In this document: positions 24,616-33,235 of the stretch, piece after piece | Layout of the letters: each line of letters starts with the position of its first letter | Position numbering within the stretch: the stretch's first letter is position 1 | From: Archaeoglobaceae archaeon | GTDB taxonomy: Archaea; Halobacteriota; Archaeoglobi; Archaeoglobales; Archaeoglobaceae | Assembly: GCA_027028145.1 (NCBI GenBank) | Contig: JALVJV010000023.1 | Span: 105,862-169,861, forward strand | Direction of reading: 5' to 3' | DNA: 64,000 bases | Program-made: the position numbers and the translations under genes | The notes under the pieces: generated by a model | Told to the model about the DNA's origin: nothing | The model's database searches: none | Seen by the model: the letters and a program-made list of their open reading frames with translations, nothing else

Positions 24616-25203
24616 ATGATGAGATTTCTGGAGCTGTTCGAAAAGCCGAAGAGATGGATCTGGCTTGTAATATTCATCAACATAGGCGGAGCTATCTACG
24701 GCTGGTATTACTACGAATACCAACTGCTTTCAAGTCCCGCTTACCTATGGATATTCATTGCCGATTGCCCGAATTCCGCGCTGATGGTTGCGTTATCCCT
24801 TATTCTTATAGCCAAGAATCGTAAAAACGATTTTCTCAGCTTCTTCGCATCGTGCAACGCGCTAAAATACGGAATCTGGACGTGCTTCGTCATTCTTCTC
24901 TATCACGACTACTTTTTGAGCCCGGAAAGACGGTTGCTCTATTCCTGCATGTTTATATCTCACGCCTTACTTGCTACCGAAGCTATTCCCTTGGCTTATA
25001 CAGTCGAATTTAACAAAAGCTGTGTTTTTGCTTTGCTCTGGCTTTTACTGAACGATTTCATGGATTACGTTGTAGGAACGCATCCTTACATTCCCCTTAG
25101 CAAATTGAAGCTCGTGGCTGGATTTACTGTATTTTTAAGCCTTTTCTCGTTTTCGATATGTTACTTAATTTCAAAAAAGAAAAGAGCCGCCGCCGGGATT
25201 TGA
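24616..25203 (+). CDS. DUF1405 membrane protein
   Basis: About 195 residues with six hydrophobic segments. The N-terminal YGWYYYEYQLLSSPAYLWIF followed by DCPNSALM matches the DUF1405 (YpjA-like) family of unknown function. ATG at 24616 (or the adjacent codon 24619) was chosen because it lies about 28 nt after the TATATATA element. The stop TGA at 25201-25203 lies inside the antisense tRNA-Thr gene, so the last six codons (giving RAAAGI) are templated by the tRNA 3' end. This tail is likely not functional sequence. Confidence 0.72.
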   Translation: MMRFLELFEKPKRWIWLVIFINIGGAIYGWYYYEYQLLSSPAYLWIFIADCPNSALMVALSLILIAKNRKNDFLSFFASCNALKYGIWTCFVILLYHDYFLSPERRLLYSCMFISHALLATEAIPLAYTVEFNKSCVFALLWLLLNDFMDYVVGTHPYIPLSKLKLVAGFTVFLSLFSFSICYLISKKKRAAAGI

Positions 25204-25258
25204 ACCCGGGACCTGGTGATTACAAGTCACCCGCTCTACCAGGCTAAGCCACGGCGGC
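25185..25258 (-). tRNA. tRNA-Thr (anticodon TGT)
   Basis: The minus strand folds as a 74-nt tRNA: acceptor stem GCCGCCG/CGGCGGC, D arm, anticodon stem GGTGA/TCACC with loop CTTGTAA (anticodon TGT), and T arm CCGGG-TTCAAAT-CCCGG. The discriminator base is T and CCA is not encoded. The trailer reads CTCTTTTCTTTTT. A TTCTTAAATT element about 27 nt upstream of the 5' end is the likely TATA box. Except for the wobble base it equals the tRNA-Thr at 56763. Confidence 0.97.
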
Positions 25259-25351
25259 TTAAAACTTTGAAGCTCGATTTTGAATTTAAGAATTTTGGTA
25301 AGAATTTTGGTTTGAACAAGAGTTATAAACAAAAGCCGTGACTGTGGGACG

Positions 25352-26116
25352 ATGGCAGAACTAACGGCTACGGAAATAGCCGAGATACTTTTAGGTATAA
25401 GAAGAAAGCTGTTCAGAATAGTTGTAATTATAGTATCCGTTTGGGCTATATCCTTCACGTTCATAACCGACTGGATAATAGAGAAGGTCAAAGCGGATCT
25501 ACTTCCGAAGGGTGCTCATATCGTTTACCTCCACCCGCTCGAACCTCTTATGCTAAAGCTCAAAATTTCTCTTTACTTGGGATTCGCCGTCGCTCTGCCA
25601 TACATAGTTCACACAATCTACAGAACTCTGAAGGAGAGAACGGATCTGCTGAACAACGTCCAGATCAGTAAGTCCGAGGCCGTGAAGTATCTGATCGTCG
25701 GAGCAATTCTATTCACGGCTGGAGTTGCCTACGGTTACGTTGTAATGCTCCCACTGTTCATGAAATTCCTATACAGCTTAGCCGTTCAGCAGGGCGCTTT
25801 AGCCTACTACTCCATTTCGGATTTCATAAGCTTCGTAGTTTTGATGCTCGTCGTATTCGGCTTCGTTTTCGAAATGCCTCTCATAATGTGCATCTTAGTC
25901 GGAAACGGTATCGTGAAGTATGAAACGTTGAAATACTACAGAAGGCACCTCTACGTTGCGTTCTTCGTAATCGGTGCGGCTATAACACCGCCCGATGTCT
26001 TCACCCAGCTGATGGTTGCCGTTCCAATGCTCTTATTTTTCGAAATCAGCTTGATCGTGATCAGAGTCGTTTATCGCGATAGAATAAAACAAGAAAGCTT
26101 ATATGAGAGCTCTTGA
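25352..26116 (+). CDS. tatC: Sec-independent translocase TatC
   Basis: TatC, 254 residues, is the twin-arginine signal receptor that exports folded proteins. Six hydrophobic segments are visible; signature regions are the HPLEPLMLKLKISLYLGF loop (about 63-80), the FVFEMPLIMCIL segment with the conserved FxxExP, and RRHLYVAFFVIGAAITPPDVFTQL. No tatA lies in the window. A TTATAAAC element about 27 nt before the ATG indicates a leaderless start. It is followed 9 nt downstream by amzA. Confidence 0.93.
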   Translation: MAELTATEIAEILLGIRRKLFRIVVIIVSVWAISFTFITDWIIEKVKADLLPKGAHIVYLHPLEPLMLKLKISLYLGFAVALPYIVHTIYRTLKERTDLLNNVQISKSEAVKYLIVGAILFTAGVAYGYVVMLPLFMKFLYSLAVQQGALAYYSISDFISFVVLMLVVFGFVFEMPLIMCILVGNGIVKYETLKYYRRHLYVAFFVIGAAITPPDVFTQLMVAVPMLLFFEISLIVIRVVYRDRIKQESLYESS

Positions 26117-26125
26117 GGTGGTTGC

Positions 26126-26653
26126 ATGGATCTATGCATAAGACCGATAGGTAAAGTCGATGAGGACGTTTTAACGTTCCTTAGGGACAAGCTTAAGTGC
26201 GTTTTCGGTTGCTGTAAGATCCTCATCCCGATGGAAGTCCCCATGGATGCGTTCGATCCGGAGAGAAATCAGTTCAACTCCACCGCAATTCTCCTCAGAA
26301 TTAAGCCCCTCTGCGAGATCGTTTTGGGGGTTACCGAAGTGGATCTATACGCAGATAGGCTGAACTTCGTTTTCGGCGAAGCAGAAGTCGGAGGAAATCG
26401 AGCCATCATATCTCTAAAGCGTCTGAGACCGGAATTCTATGGCGATAAGCCCAACGATGCGTTGCTTAAGCTAAGAGCGCTTAAGGAAGCTATGCACGAA
26501 ATAGGGCATGTTCTGGGGCTTTTGCACTGCAACGATCCGAAATGCGTCATGCACTTCTCGAACTCGATAATAGACACGGACATTAAGGATTGGAGATACT
26601 GCGCAAGATGTAGGAACGTTTTGGAGAGAAAGGGAATTAAGGTTAATATTTAA
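26126..26653 (+). CDS. amzA: Archaemetzincin
   Basis: A 175-residue zinc peptidase of the archaemetzincin family. The zinc and catalytic motif is HEIGHVLGLLH (about residues 121-131), followed by the family-specific second metal site CNDPKCVMHFSNSI and CARC, and the met-turn methionine in CVMHF. Physiological substrate unknown; probably cytosolic. A GAGGTGG ribosome site directly precedes the start. It ends 8 nt from the convergent aroB' stop. Confidence 0.93.
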   Translation: MDLCIRPIGKVDEDVLTFLRDKLKCVFGCCKILIPMEVPMDAFDPERNQFNSTAILLRIKPLCEIVLGVTEVDLYADRLNFVFGEAEVGGNRAIISLKRLRPEFYGDKPNDALLKLRALKEAMHEIGHVLGLLHCNDPKCVMHFSNSIIDTDIKDWRYCARCRNVLERKGIKVNI

Positions 26654-26661
26654 TATAAAAA

Positions 26662-27678
26662 TTAGCGCTCGATTATAAACTCCTTAACTCCGACTCCGAA
26701 GTGCCTTGCCTTTTCTCCGATCCAAACCAGAACCTCATCTCCGGGCTTAAGCACCGAAACCGAAACATGCTTACCTTCCGGATTTATCAGTTTGATCGTT
26801 TCGGCATTCTGCAGTATTACCGTTCCCTCTTCTCCATCGGCAACCGCTTTTATAAGAATGAGCGGTCTCTTCTCTATCTTAACCCTTCCTACGTAACTCC
26901 TTCTCGTGCTTCCGTCGTATCTGACTATCTCAACATCATCTCCAGCCTTCAGCTCGGCTAAATACTTCGTCTTATCCCCGACCTTTATGTATGCGTTTAC
27001 GCTACCCGCATTCACTCTGAACGGACGGGATGCAACGTATTCGGATTCCTCGCTCTCGCTTGCAATTAGGAACATAAATCCGGCTCTGTTTCCCACGAGC
27101 ATGCCCTCTCCGACATCCATCAGCGTCACGGTATCTATGCAGACCCTATCCCCAACGCCAAGAGGCTTTATTTCCGTTATCTTAGCCCTCTTCAATTCGA
27201 CGTAGCCTTTCTCTCCGCTCGCAAGCTCGTGGTATTGCCTCAAAATTTCCCTTCTTTCCTCTCTAACAGCTATGCCGTCCGCACCTTTCTCAAGCGTTGT
27301 AAGGACTACCTTCGCATCCTCCAAAGAGTTCACGATAGCTATTAGCTTAGCCTTCTTTTTCATCGCGATGAGGTTTTCGAGCGGTATTATCTTCCAATCG
27401 GAGAATGAAAGGAATAGGTAATCCACTTCCTCGGAAAGCTTTACAGCCCTCTCCTGATCTTCTGCTGAAGATATGTCTACGAAAACTGCTCTTTCTCCGT
27501 TTCCTTCGGCTTCCCCGTTCTTCTTTGCGAAAACCTTGAGCCTTCCGAGCTTCTTAGCCTTATCGGCAAATTCCTCCCTTACGACGACTCCGGTGTATCC
27601 GATCTCTATGGCATCCTTTATTTTCTCCTTCTCCTCTTCCCAATTTTCTCCATCAGCTAAGAGCCAGGCTTCCTTCAT
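26662..27678 (-). CDS. aroB': 3-dehydroquinate synthase II (archaeal)
   Basis: A 338-residue archaeal enzyme that oxidatively deaminates and cyclises 2-amino-3,7-dideoxyheptulosonate to 3-dehydroquinate, replacing AroB in the shikimate pathway. Typical features are the opening [24 protein letters not shown] and [42 protein letters not shown] (about 175-215). Its first 26 nt overlap the end of aroA', so the two genes share one message and are translated in a coupled way. Confidence 0.93.
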   Translation of the reverse strand: MKEAWLLADGENWEEEKEKIKDAIEIGYTGVVVREEFADKAKKLGRLKVFAKKNGEAEGNGERAVFVDISSAEDQERAVKLSEEVDYLFLSFSDWKIIPLENLIAMKKKAKLIAIVNSLEDAKVVLTTLEKGADGIAVREERREILRQYHELASGEKGYVELKRAKITEIKPLGVGDRVCIDTVTLMDVGEGMLVGNRAGFMFLIASESEESEYVASRPFRVNAGSVNAYIKVGDKTKYLAELKAGDDVEIVRYDGSTRRSYVGRVKIEKRPLILIKAVADGEEGTVILQNAETIKLINPEGKHVSVSVLKPGDEVLVWIGEKARHFGVGVKEFIIER

Positions 27679-28444
27679 ACAAAACCCCCTTCACATCTTC
27701 AACGTCCGCACCGTCATGAATAATCATTCTTAAAGCTTTTGCGATTAGTTCAGGCTTTTTATGCTGGAATACGTTTCTGCCGATTGCAACTCCGATAGCT
27801 CCGGCTAAAATCGCATCTCTGACGTCCTTAAGAAGTTTCAACTCATCCGTCTTCGAGCCTCCAGCCACGACTACGGGTATATCCGCAACATCGATAACTT
27901 CAGCAAACGTTTCCGGATCGCCGGTGTAGTTCGTCTTAACTATATCCGCACCGATTTCGTAGCCAACCCTCACAGCATGCTTAACCATCTCTGGATCCCT
28001 CTCATTTATCCCTTCACCCCTCGGATAAATCATGGCGAGCAGGGGCATTCCCCAAGAGTCGCAGAGTTCCGCAATCCTTCCCGCTTCCTCAATCTGTCTT
28101 CCCTCCGTTTTCGATCCGATGTTTACGTGAATGCTTACAGCATCGGCACCAAGCTCTATAGCTTTCTCCACCGAAGTGACTATCCTCTTATCGTTCGGAT
28201 CGACCAAGCACGTGGATGCACTCAGATGGATGATAAGACCCATCCCCATCTCCGCAACGAACTTGGAACGCTTCACGACACCTTTGTGCAGAACGACGGC
28301 ATCGACTGCACCGTCTATTCTTTTCAGAACGCCGTCGATGTTTTCCAAGCCCTTAATGGGTTTAGATATCCCGTGATCCATCGGGACTATCAGGGTTTTG
28401 CCGTTTTTGACGATCCTCCCCAACCGCCTCATTTTGCCGACCAT
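27653..28444 (-). CDS. aroA': 2-amino-3,7-dideoxy-D-threo-hept-6-ulosonate synthase (class I aldolase)
   Basis: A 263-residue archaeal aldolase that condenses a methylglyoxal-derived phosphate with aspartate semialdehyde, first step of the archaeal route to 3-dehydroquinate. Motifs: GKTLIVPMDHGIS near residues 15-27, VSIHVNIGSK near 104, GADIVKTNYTGD with the Schiff-base lysine (about 182) and VVAGGSKTDE (about 203). GGGGGTG lies 7-8 nt before the ATG at 28444. The message starts about 119 nt upstream, where a short aromatic-rich frame and a hairpin are found, so expression is probably attenuated. A plain fructose-bisphosphate aldolase role is less likely given aroB' next to it. Confidence 0.92.
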   Translation of the reverse strand: MVGKMRRLGRIVKNGKTLIVPMDHGISKPIKGLENIDGVLKRIDGAVDAVVLHKGVVKRSKFVAEMGMGLIIHLSASTCLVDPNDKRIVTSVEKAIELGADAVSIHVNIGSKTEGRQIEEAGRIAELCDSWGMPLLAMIYPRGEGINERDPEMVKHAVRVGYEIGADIVKTNYTGDPETFAEVIDVADIPVVVAGGSKTDELKLLKDVRDAILAGAIGVAIGRNVFQHKKPELIAKALRMIIHDGADVEDVKGVLYEGSLALS

Positions 28445-28460
28445 AAAGACACCCCCAACG

Positions 28461-28508
28461 GAAAAACAAAGACGCGAAAAGATAGGCTTAGTTACTGATA
28501 GCTAAACC
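28461..28508 (-). terminator. Attenuator-like hairpin with T tract before aroA'
   Basis: On the minus strand GGTTTAG (complement of 28502-28508) can pair with CTAAGCC (28485-28491) over a loop of 10 nt, giving a 7-bp stem (one G-T). The stem spans the end of the leader-peptide frame and its stop codon. It is followed by TATCTTTTCGCG and TTTGTTTTTC, a pyrimidine-rich T tract ending about 17 nt before aroA'. A second GGTTTAG lies 12 nt further upstream and could pair with the same 3' arm, so two exclusive hairpins exist. Archaeal terminators rest mainly on the T tract; the regulatory role is inference. Confidence 0.5.
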
Positions 28509-28563
28509 AAAATCTAAACCAAAAGAGTTCGTAAACGGTCTTGCATTCGGGCAACTTAGGCAT
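28492..28563 (-). CDS. Aromatic-rich 23-residue leader peptide upstream of aroA'
   Basis: A complete short frame, ATG to TAA, that starts MPKLPECKTV and ends YELFWFRFWFSYQ: eight of the last 13 residues are Phe, Trp or Tyr. A 12-nt tandem repeat encodes FWFR then FWFS. The ATG lies 26-27 nt after a well-formed TATA box (28586-28593), so it is exactly where transcription should start, a leaderless arrangement shared with many genes here. The next gene starts the shikimate pathway. The layout is that of bacterial trpL/pheL leader peptides. Translation and regulation are not proven. Confidence 0.6.
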   Translation of the reverse strand: MPKLPECKTVYELFWFRFWFSYQ

Positions 28564-28585
28564 CGGTTGATGTTGAACCGCTTGA

Positions 28586-28600
28586 TATTTAAACTTTTCG
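28586..28600 (-). promoter_or_regulatory. BRE/TATA promoter of the aroA'-aroB' message
   Basis: Minus strand CGAAAAG (BRE-like, complement of 28594-28600) directly followed by TTTAAATA (28586-28593). The centre is 26-27 nt from the ATG of the leader peptide at 28563. No TATA element of similar quality lies closer to aroA' itself, so the operon very likely has a 119-nt leader. Confidence 0.6.
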
Positions 28601-28720
28601 CATAATTGAAGATCATACCTATGATCCGTGCAAGATACCATAATATAGGATTAAAATAAAATTGTGTCGAGGATTTAAGGAAAAGGGATATATACCTCCG
28701 TTTTAAACTCAGCCTAAGAG

Positions 28721-28885
28721 ATGAGGTTGAAGAGATCGAAGAAAGTAGAGGAGTTGCTGGATTTAAAGCCGGTCAGCGATGAGGAATTCGAAGAGTTACT
28801 TGATGATAGACCCAAAAAGAATAATAAGAAGAGAGAGGATAAAAGAAAGAGGAAAAAAAGGAGCAAGTTCGAGGAGTTCCTCTAA
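28721..28885 (+). CDS. Lysine/arginine-rich 54-residue protein
   Basis: A small frame starting MRLKRSKKVEELLDLKPVSDEEFEELL and ending in a basic stretch (RPKKNNKKREDKRKRKKRSK) before FEEFL. I recognise no family. Support for a real gene: a GGATATATACC TATA element (28686-28696) lies about 27-30 nt before the ATG, and the frame is clean to its stop. The highly charged, low-complexity sequence suggests an RNA- or nucleic-acid-binding, possibly disordered protein. It ends 11 nt before tRNA-Arg, which has no well placed TATA box of its own, so they may share a transcript. Confidence 0.6.
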   Translation: MRLKRSKKVEELLDLKPVSDEEFEELLDDRPKKNNKKREDKRKRKKRSKFEEFL

Positions 28886-28896
28886 TTTTTTATACA

Positions 28897-28970
28897 GCCC
28901 CGGTGGGGTAGCCTGGATATCCTTGGGGGCTGCGGACTCCCAGACCCGGGTTCGAATCCCGGCCGGGGCA
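28897..28970 (+). tRNA. tRNA-Arg (anticodon GCG)
   Basis: A 74-nt cloverleaf: acceptor GCCCCGG/CCGGGGC, D arm with GGGTAGCCTGGATATCC, anticodon stem GGGGG/CTCCC with loop CTGCGGA (anticodon GCG), T arm CCGGG-TTCGAAT-CCCGG and discriminator A. CCA is not encoded. It reads CGC (and CGU by wobble) codons. The usual TATA position about 27 nt upstream lies in the coding end of the small basic ORF and is GC-containing, so read-through transcription from that gene is likely. Confidence 0.97.
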
Positions 28971-29054
28971 TAAATTATTTGACGTATGAACGGCGGAATC
29001 GTCGTTCCGATGGCGTATAAGTAGTTTGGATAAATTTTGCGACTTACCAGCGCA

Positions 29055-30685
<1,631 letters not shown>

Positions 30686-30856
30686 CTAACCCTGCTTCTT
30701 GAACTCGGTGTAACCGCACTTACCGCACGTCCTTCTGTCCGGATGTTCGGCTAAGAAAACTCCCTCACCGCACCTCGGACAGAACTTCCTCTTCCTAACG
30801 ACCTTATCCCCCTTAATCTCGTAATACTTGGAAACGCATTCGGAACCCTTCGCCAT
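30686..30856 (-). CDS. rps27ae: Ribosomal protein S27ae
   Basis: A 56-residue small-subunit protein: [32 protein letters not shown], ending with a second zinc pair CGKCGYTEF. Two CxxC pairs form the expected zinc ribbon; the eukaryotic homologue is made fused to ubiquitin. It lies between rps24e and kae1 on the same strand, an order conserved in many euryarchaea. GGTGA precedes the start (30860-30870, complement). Confidence 0.95.
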   Translation of the reverse strand: MAKGSECVSKYYEIKGDKVVRKRKFCPRCGEGVFLAEHPDRRTCGKCGYTEFKKQG

Positions 30857-30866
30857 TCAGATCACC

Positions 30867-31190
30867 TCACTCCCCGCTTTCACTACCACCTTCCTCTCCC
30901 TCTTCTCCGCCTCCGAAATTCCTCTTTATTATATGATCCTCCTCGATATCCACGAGATCATCGCGGCTGTCGTAGATCTTCGCATAGCACTTAGCTTCCT
31001 GCTTTCCGAATTCCGGTTTAATGTAGTCGATGACGATCCTGTCCAACTCTGCGTTGAATAGTCCGGCTATCTTCTCCCTCACCGCCTGCCTCGTAGGAGT
31101 GGCTCCCTCACCCCAGTAGACTATTTTTAGGTGCAACTCCCTCCTCTTCAGCAGTGGATTGTATCTGTCCTTTTCAACCAATATCTCCAT
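30867..31190 (-). CDS. rps24e: Ribosomal protein S24e
   Basis: A 107-residue small-subunit protein with the S24e core EILVEKDRYNPLLKRRELHL and TPTRQAVREKIAGLFN, and a Gly/Glu-rich disordered C-terminus (FGGGEEGEEGG). The ATG at 31190 is supported by GGAGGTGG 4-11 nt upstream; longer in-frame starts would overlap the DPCK gene further. The start lies inside the 3' end of the DPCK gene (17-nt overlap). Confidence 0.95.
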   Translation of the reverse strand: MEILVEKDRYNPLLKRRELHLKIVYWGEGATPTRQAVREKIAGLFNAELDRIVIDYIKPEFGKQEAKCYAKIYDSRDDLVDIEEDHIIKRNFGGGEEGEEGGSESGE

Positions 31191-31758
31191 CAGACCACCT
31201 CCTAAGCTTATCAAGTGTTTCACCACCTAAAATTTCCATTCTCTTAACGAGATCAAACATATCAACCTTCTTCTCCCGGCTTACGGCTACCGCAACTACT
31301 CCCCTCCTCGGTTGACCGTAAACGATTAATGAGCCTTTTGGAAGCATGATGGCAAGTGGCATTACTGCCAAGTCCTCCTCACCTTCAACAAAAACCTTAG
31401 CTTTACTCCCAGATTTCGCAATTTTGATGGCTTCAAAAAGCTTTTCAACTAAATCCTCCGTAATGTGTCCAGCAGGATTTTTAGCCTCGATTGTAGTGTA
31501 GTTCGAAGTCATCCGGTCTATCTCGGCTTTGATATCAGCATTTAGAGATTTCCTAATACTTTTACCGTCGATAACGACAATATCCGGTTTAAATTGAGAT
31601 TTGAGTGCGTAATACGTTACTATATCTCCAACGCAAGCCAAAATGGCGAAGTTAATTTCTGACAGAGCGACCCTTATGGGTTCAACACCTTCTCCCTCGT
31701 AAAGCTTCCCCTGCGGCTCCGATAGGATCTTTCTCAACTCTTCAGTCAGCTTCAGCAT
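31174..31758 (-). CDS. GTP-dependent dephospho-CoA kinase
   Basis: A 194-residue member of DUF359, identified in archaea as a GTP-dependent dephospho-CoA kinase, last step of CoA synthesis. Segments include GDIVTYYALKSQFKPDIVVIDGKSIRKS (about 43-70), KNPAGHITEDLVEKLFEAI and VFVEGEEDLAVMPLAIMLPKGSLIVYGQPRRGVV. It belongs to the conserved archaeal cluster with Spt4, RpoE and S24e. CoaD and the phosphopantothenate gene of the same pathway are also in this window. Confidence 0.88.
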   Translation of the reverse strand: MLKLTEELRKILSEPQGKLYEGEGVEPIRVALSEINFAILACVGDIVTYYALKSQFKPDIVVIDGKSIRKSLNADIKAEIDRMTSNYTTIEAKNPAGHITEDLVEKLFEAIKIAKSGSKAKVFVEGEEDLAVMPLAIMLPKGSLIVYGQPRRGVVAVAVSREKKVDMFDLVKRMEILGGETLDKLRRWSDGDIG

Positions 31759-31759
31759 A

Positions 31760-31948
31760 TCAGCCCACTTTCAGCGCGTATTTTCCCGGAATCTTAATAC
31801 CAAGCTTCTTTGCGATTTCGCTCTTCTCAGGGTCGATTATCACGACGTATCCATACCACTCCTTCGTTAAATCCGTGCTACCGCAGTTCTTGCAGACATC
31901 CGTATCGATGTTTATGTATCTACACTTCCTGCAAGCCAACTCCGTCAT
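31760..31948 (-). CDS. spt4: Transcription elongation factor Spt4 (RpoE'')
   Basis: A 62-residue zinc-binding protein, partner of Spt5/NusG on RNA polymerase. The zinc site is CRKC (residues 6-9) and CKNC (19-22), followed by the KEWYGYVVIIDPEKSEIAKKLGI core. The ATG at 31948 has AGGTGA five nucleotides upstream; a GTG three codons earlier gives the only alternative. It sits between rpoE and the DPCK gene, the usual archaeal arrangement. Confidence 0.94.
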   Translation of the reverse strand: MTELACRKCRYINIDTDVCKNCGSTDLTKEWYGYVVIIDPEKSEIAKKLGIKIPGKYALKVG

Positions 31949-31953
31949 ATCCT

Positions 31954-32517
31954 TCACCTGTGCTCCTCAAGCTTCTTTATCTCCTCTTCGATCCACTTCA
32001 GGTTACCCAGCCAAGGCTGTCTCATTGTCAAACCTATCTTGCTCTTAGCCGGCTCTCTCTCTTTCAAACTCAAAGCAACTATTCTCGCCCTTACGAGATC
32101 TCCTTCTTCGATCGTTCTTTTCGTCTCCTTACCTATCAAACGTTTATTCTTTTCGTCGTAAACTATGTAATCGTCCATTATCTGGCTTCTGTGAAGTAAA
32201 GCATCAAAGGGCCCTACGGAAACGAAAGCTCCGAATTCGACAACTTCGACGACTTCGCCCTCGATAACCTCCTGCATCAGAGGTTTGAATCCTATCGCAG
32301 TAAACTCCACATCGAAATATACGGCTCCATCGCCTTCTATAATTCTGCCCTCCCCGATGCTGTCTATACTCTCGATTCCTATGATCATTCCATACTCCCT
32401 ATCGAGTCTGCCCTCAAACTGCTCCCAGAGGAGATCCCTAATTACCTCCTCAATGTCCTCTCCCAGCCTTCTTGGTGGAACTCTAACCGTATCCCTAATT
32501 TTTAGTCGAACATACAT
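31954..32517 (-). CDS. rpoE: DNA-directed RNA polymerase subunit Rpo7 (RpoE')
   Basis: The stalk subunit Rpo7 (187 residues). N-terminal RNP-like domain (MYVRLKIRDTVRVPPRRLGEDI to about residue 80) and C-terminal S1/OB domain (VIEGEVVEVVEFGAFVSVGPFDALLHRSQI, about 83-112). With Rpo4 it binds nascent RNA and aids open-complex formation with TFE. The ATG at 32517 was chosen since the family begins MY-x-LK; a GGTGAT site precedes it. Upstream in-frame starts would add a non-conserved peptide. Confidence 0.94.
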   Translation of the reverse strand: MYVRLKIRDTVRVPPRRLGEDIEEVIRDLLWEQFEGRLDREYGMIIGIESIDSIGEGRIIEGDGAVYFDVEFTAIGFKPLMQEVIEGEVVEVVEFGAFVSVGPFDALLHRSQIMDDYIVYDEKNKRLIGKETKRTIEEGDLVRARIVALSLKEREPAKSKIGLTMRQPWLGNLKWIEEEIKKLEEHR

Positions 32518-32589
32518 GAGCATCACCGAAAGTAAAAATTGCAAAAAGCTAAGACAATATAAATTTAACTCAGCTTTTAAATTTTTCTG

Positions 32590-33132
32590 ATGAAGGTTTG
32601 GAGATTCGTAGGTTTCGACGACAGCTTTGGGGGTGGTGTAGCCTACATCGTCGGATGCGTAACAGCCGGAAGCTACGTAGAAGGATTTTTGATCGACAGA
32701 ATCGAAGTTGACGGTTTAGATGTGACCGACAAGATAATCGAGCTCGTAAATTCGTCCAAATTCAAGATCCAACTCAAGTGCATATTTTTGGATGGGATAA
32801 CCTTCGCGGGATTCAACATAGCCGACATAGGAGAGATTTACAATAGAACGGGGATTCCCGTCGTTGCTGTGATGCGCAGAATGCCAAACTTCGAGGAAAT
32901 CAATAAAGCGTTGAGAAATCTCGACAGGTTCGAGGAAAGAATGAAACTGATCGAGAAGGCTGGAGAAATCCGTGAAGTTGAAGGTCTTTTCGTTCAGATT
33001 AATGGTTGCGGAATCGATGAGGTAAAGATGTTTATCAGAGCATCGAGATTGAAGGGGAAGATACCGGAAGCTTTGAGAATCGCTCACCTCGTAGCTTCGG
33101 CTTTAATTCACGGAGAATCGAAGAGACATTAA
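32590..33132 (+). CDS. UPF0215 (DUF99) endonuclease-V-like protein
   Basis: A 180-residue archaeal protein of DUF99, distantly related to endonuclease V. It begins WRFVGFDDSFGGGVAYIVGCVTAG with the conserved FDD, followed by the FLDGITFAGFNIADIGEIYNRTGIPVVAVMRRMP block, an arrangement typical of the family. Nuclease activity is not demonstrated for these proteins. It is divergent from rpoE. Confidence 0.85.
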   Translation: MKVWRFVGFDDSFGGGVAYIVGCVTAGSYVEGFLIDRIEVDGLDVTDKIIELVNSSKFKIQLKCIFLDGITFAGFNIADIGEIYNRTGIPVVAVMRRMPNFEEINKALRNLDRFEERMKLIEKAGEIREVEGLFVQINGCGIDEVKMFIRASRLKGKIPEALRIAHLVASALIHGESKRH

Positions 33133-33235
33133 TAAAACCCGATTGACTTCCCATTTTCGTGTCCGTAACGTATGGTGTTTCGCCCGAAGCTGAGGTTGAA
33201 AAGAATTTATAAGACGACTCGTCTTGCCAGATTCG

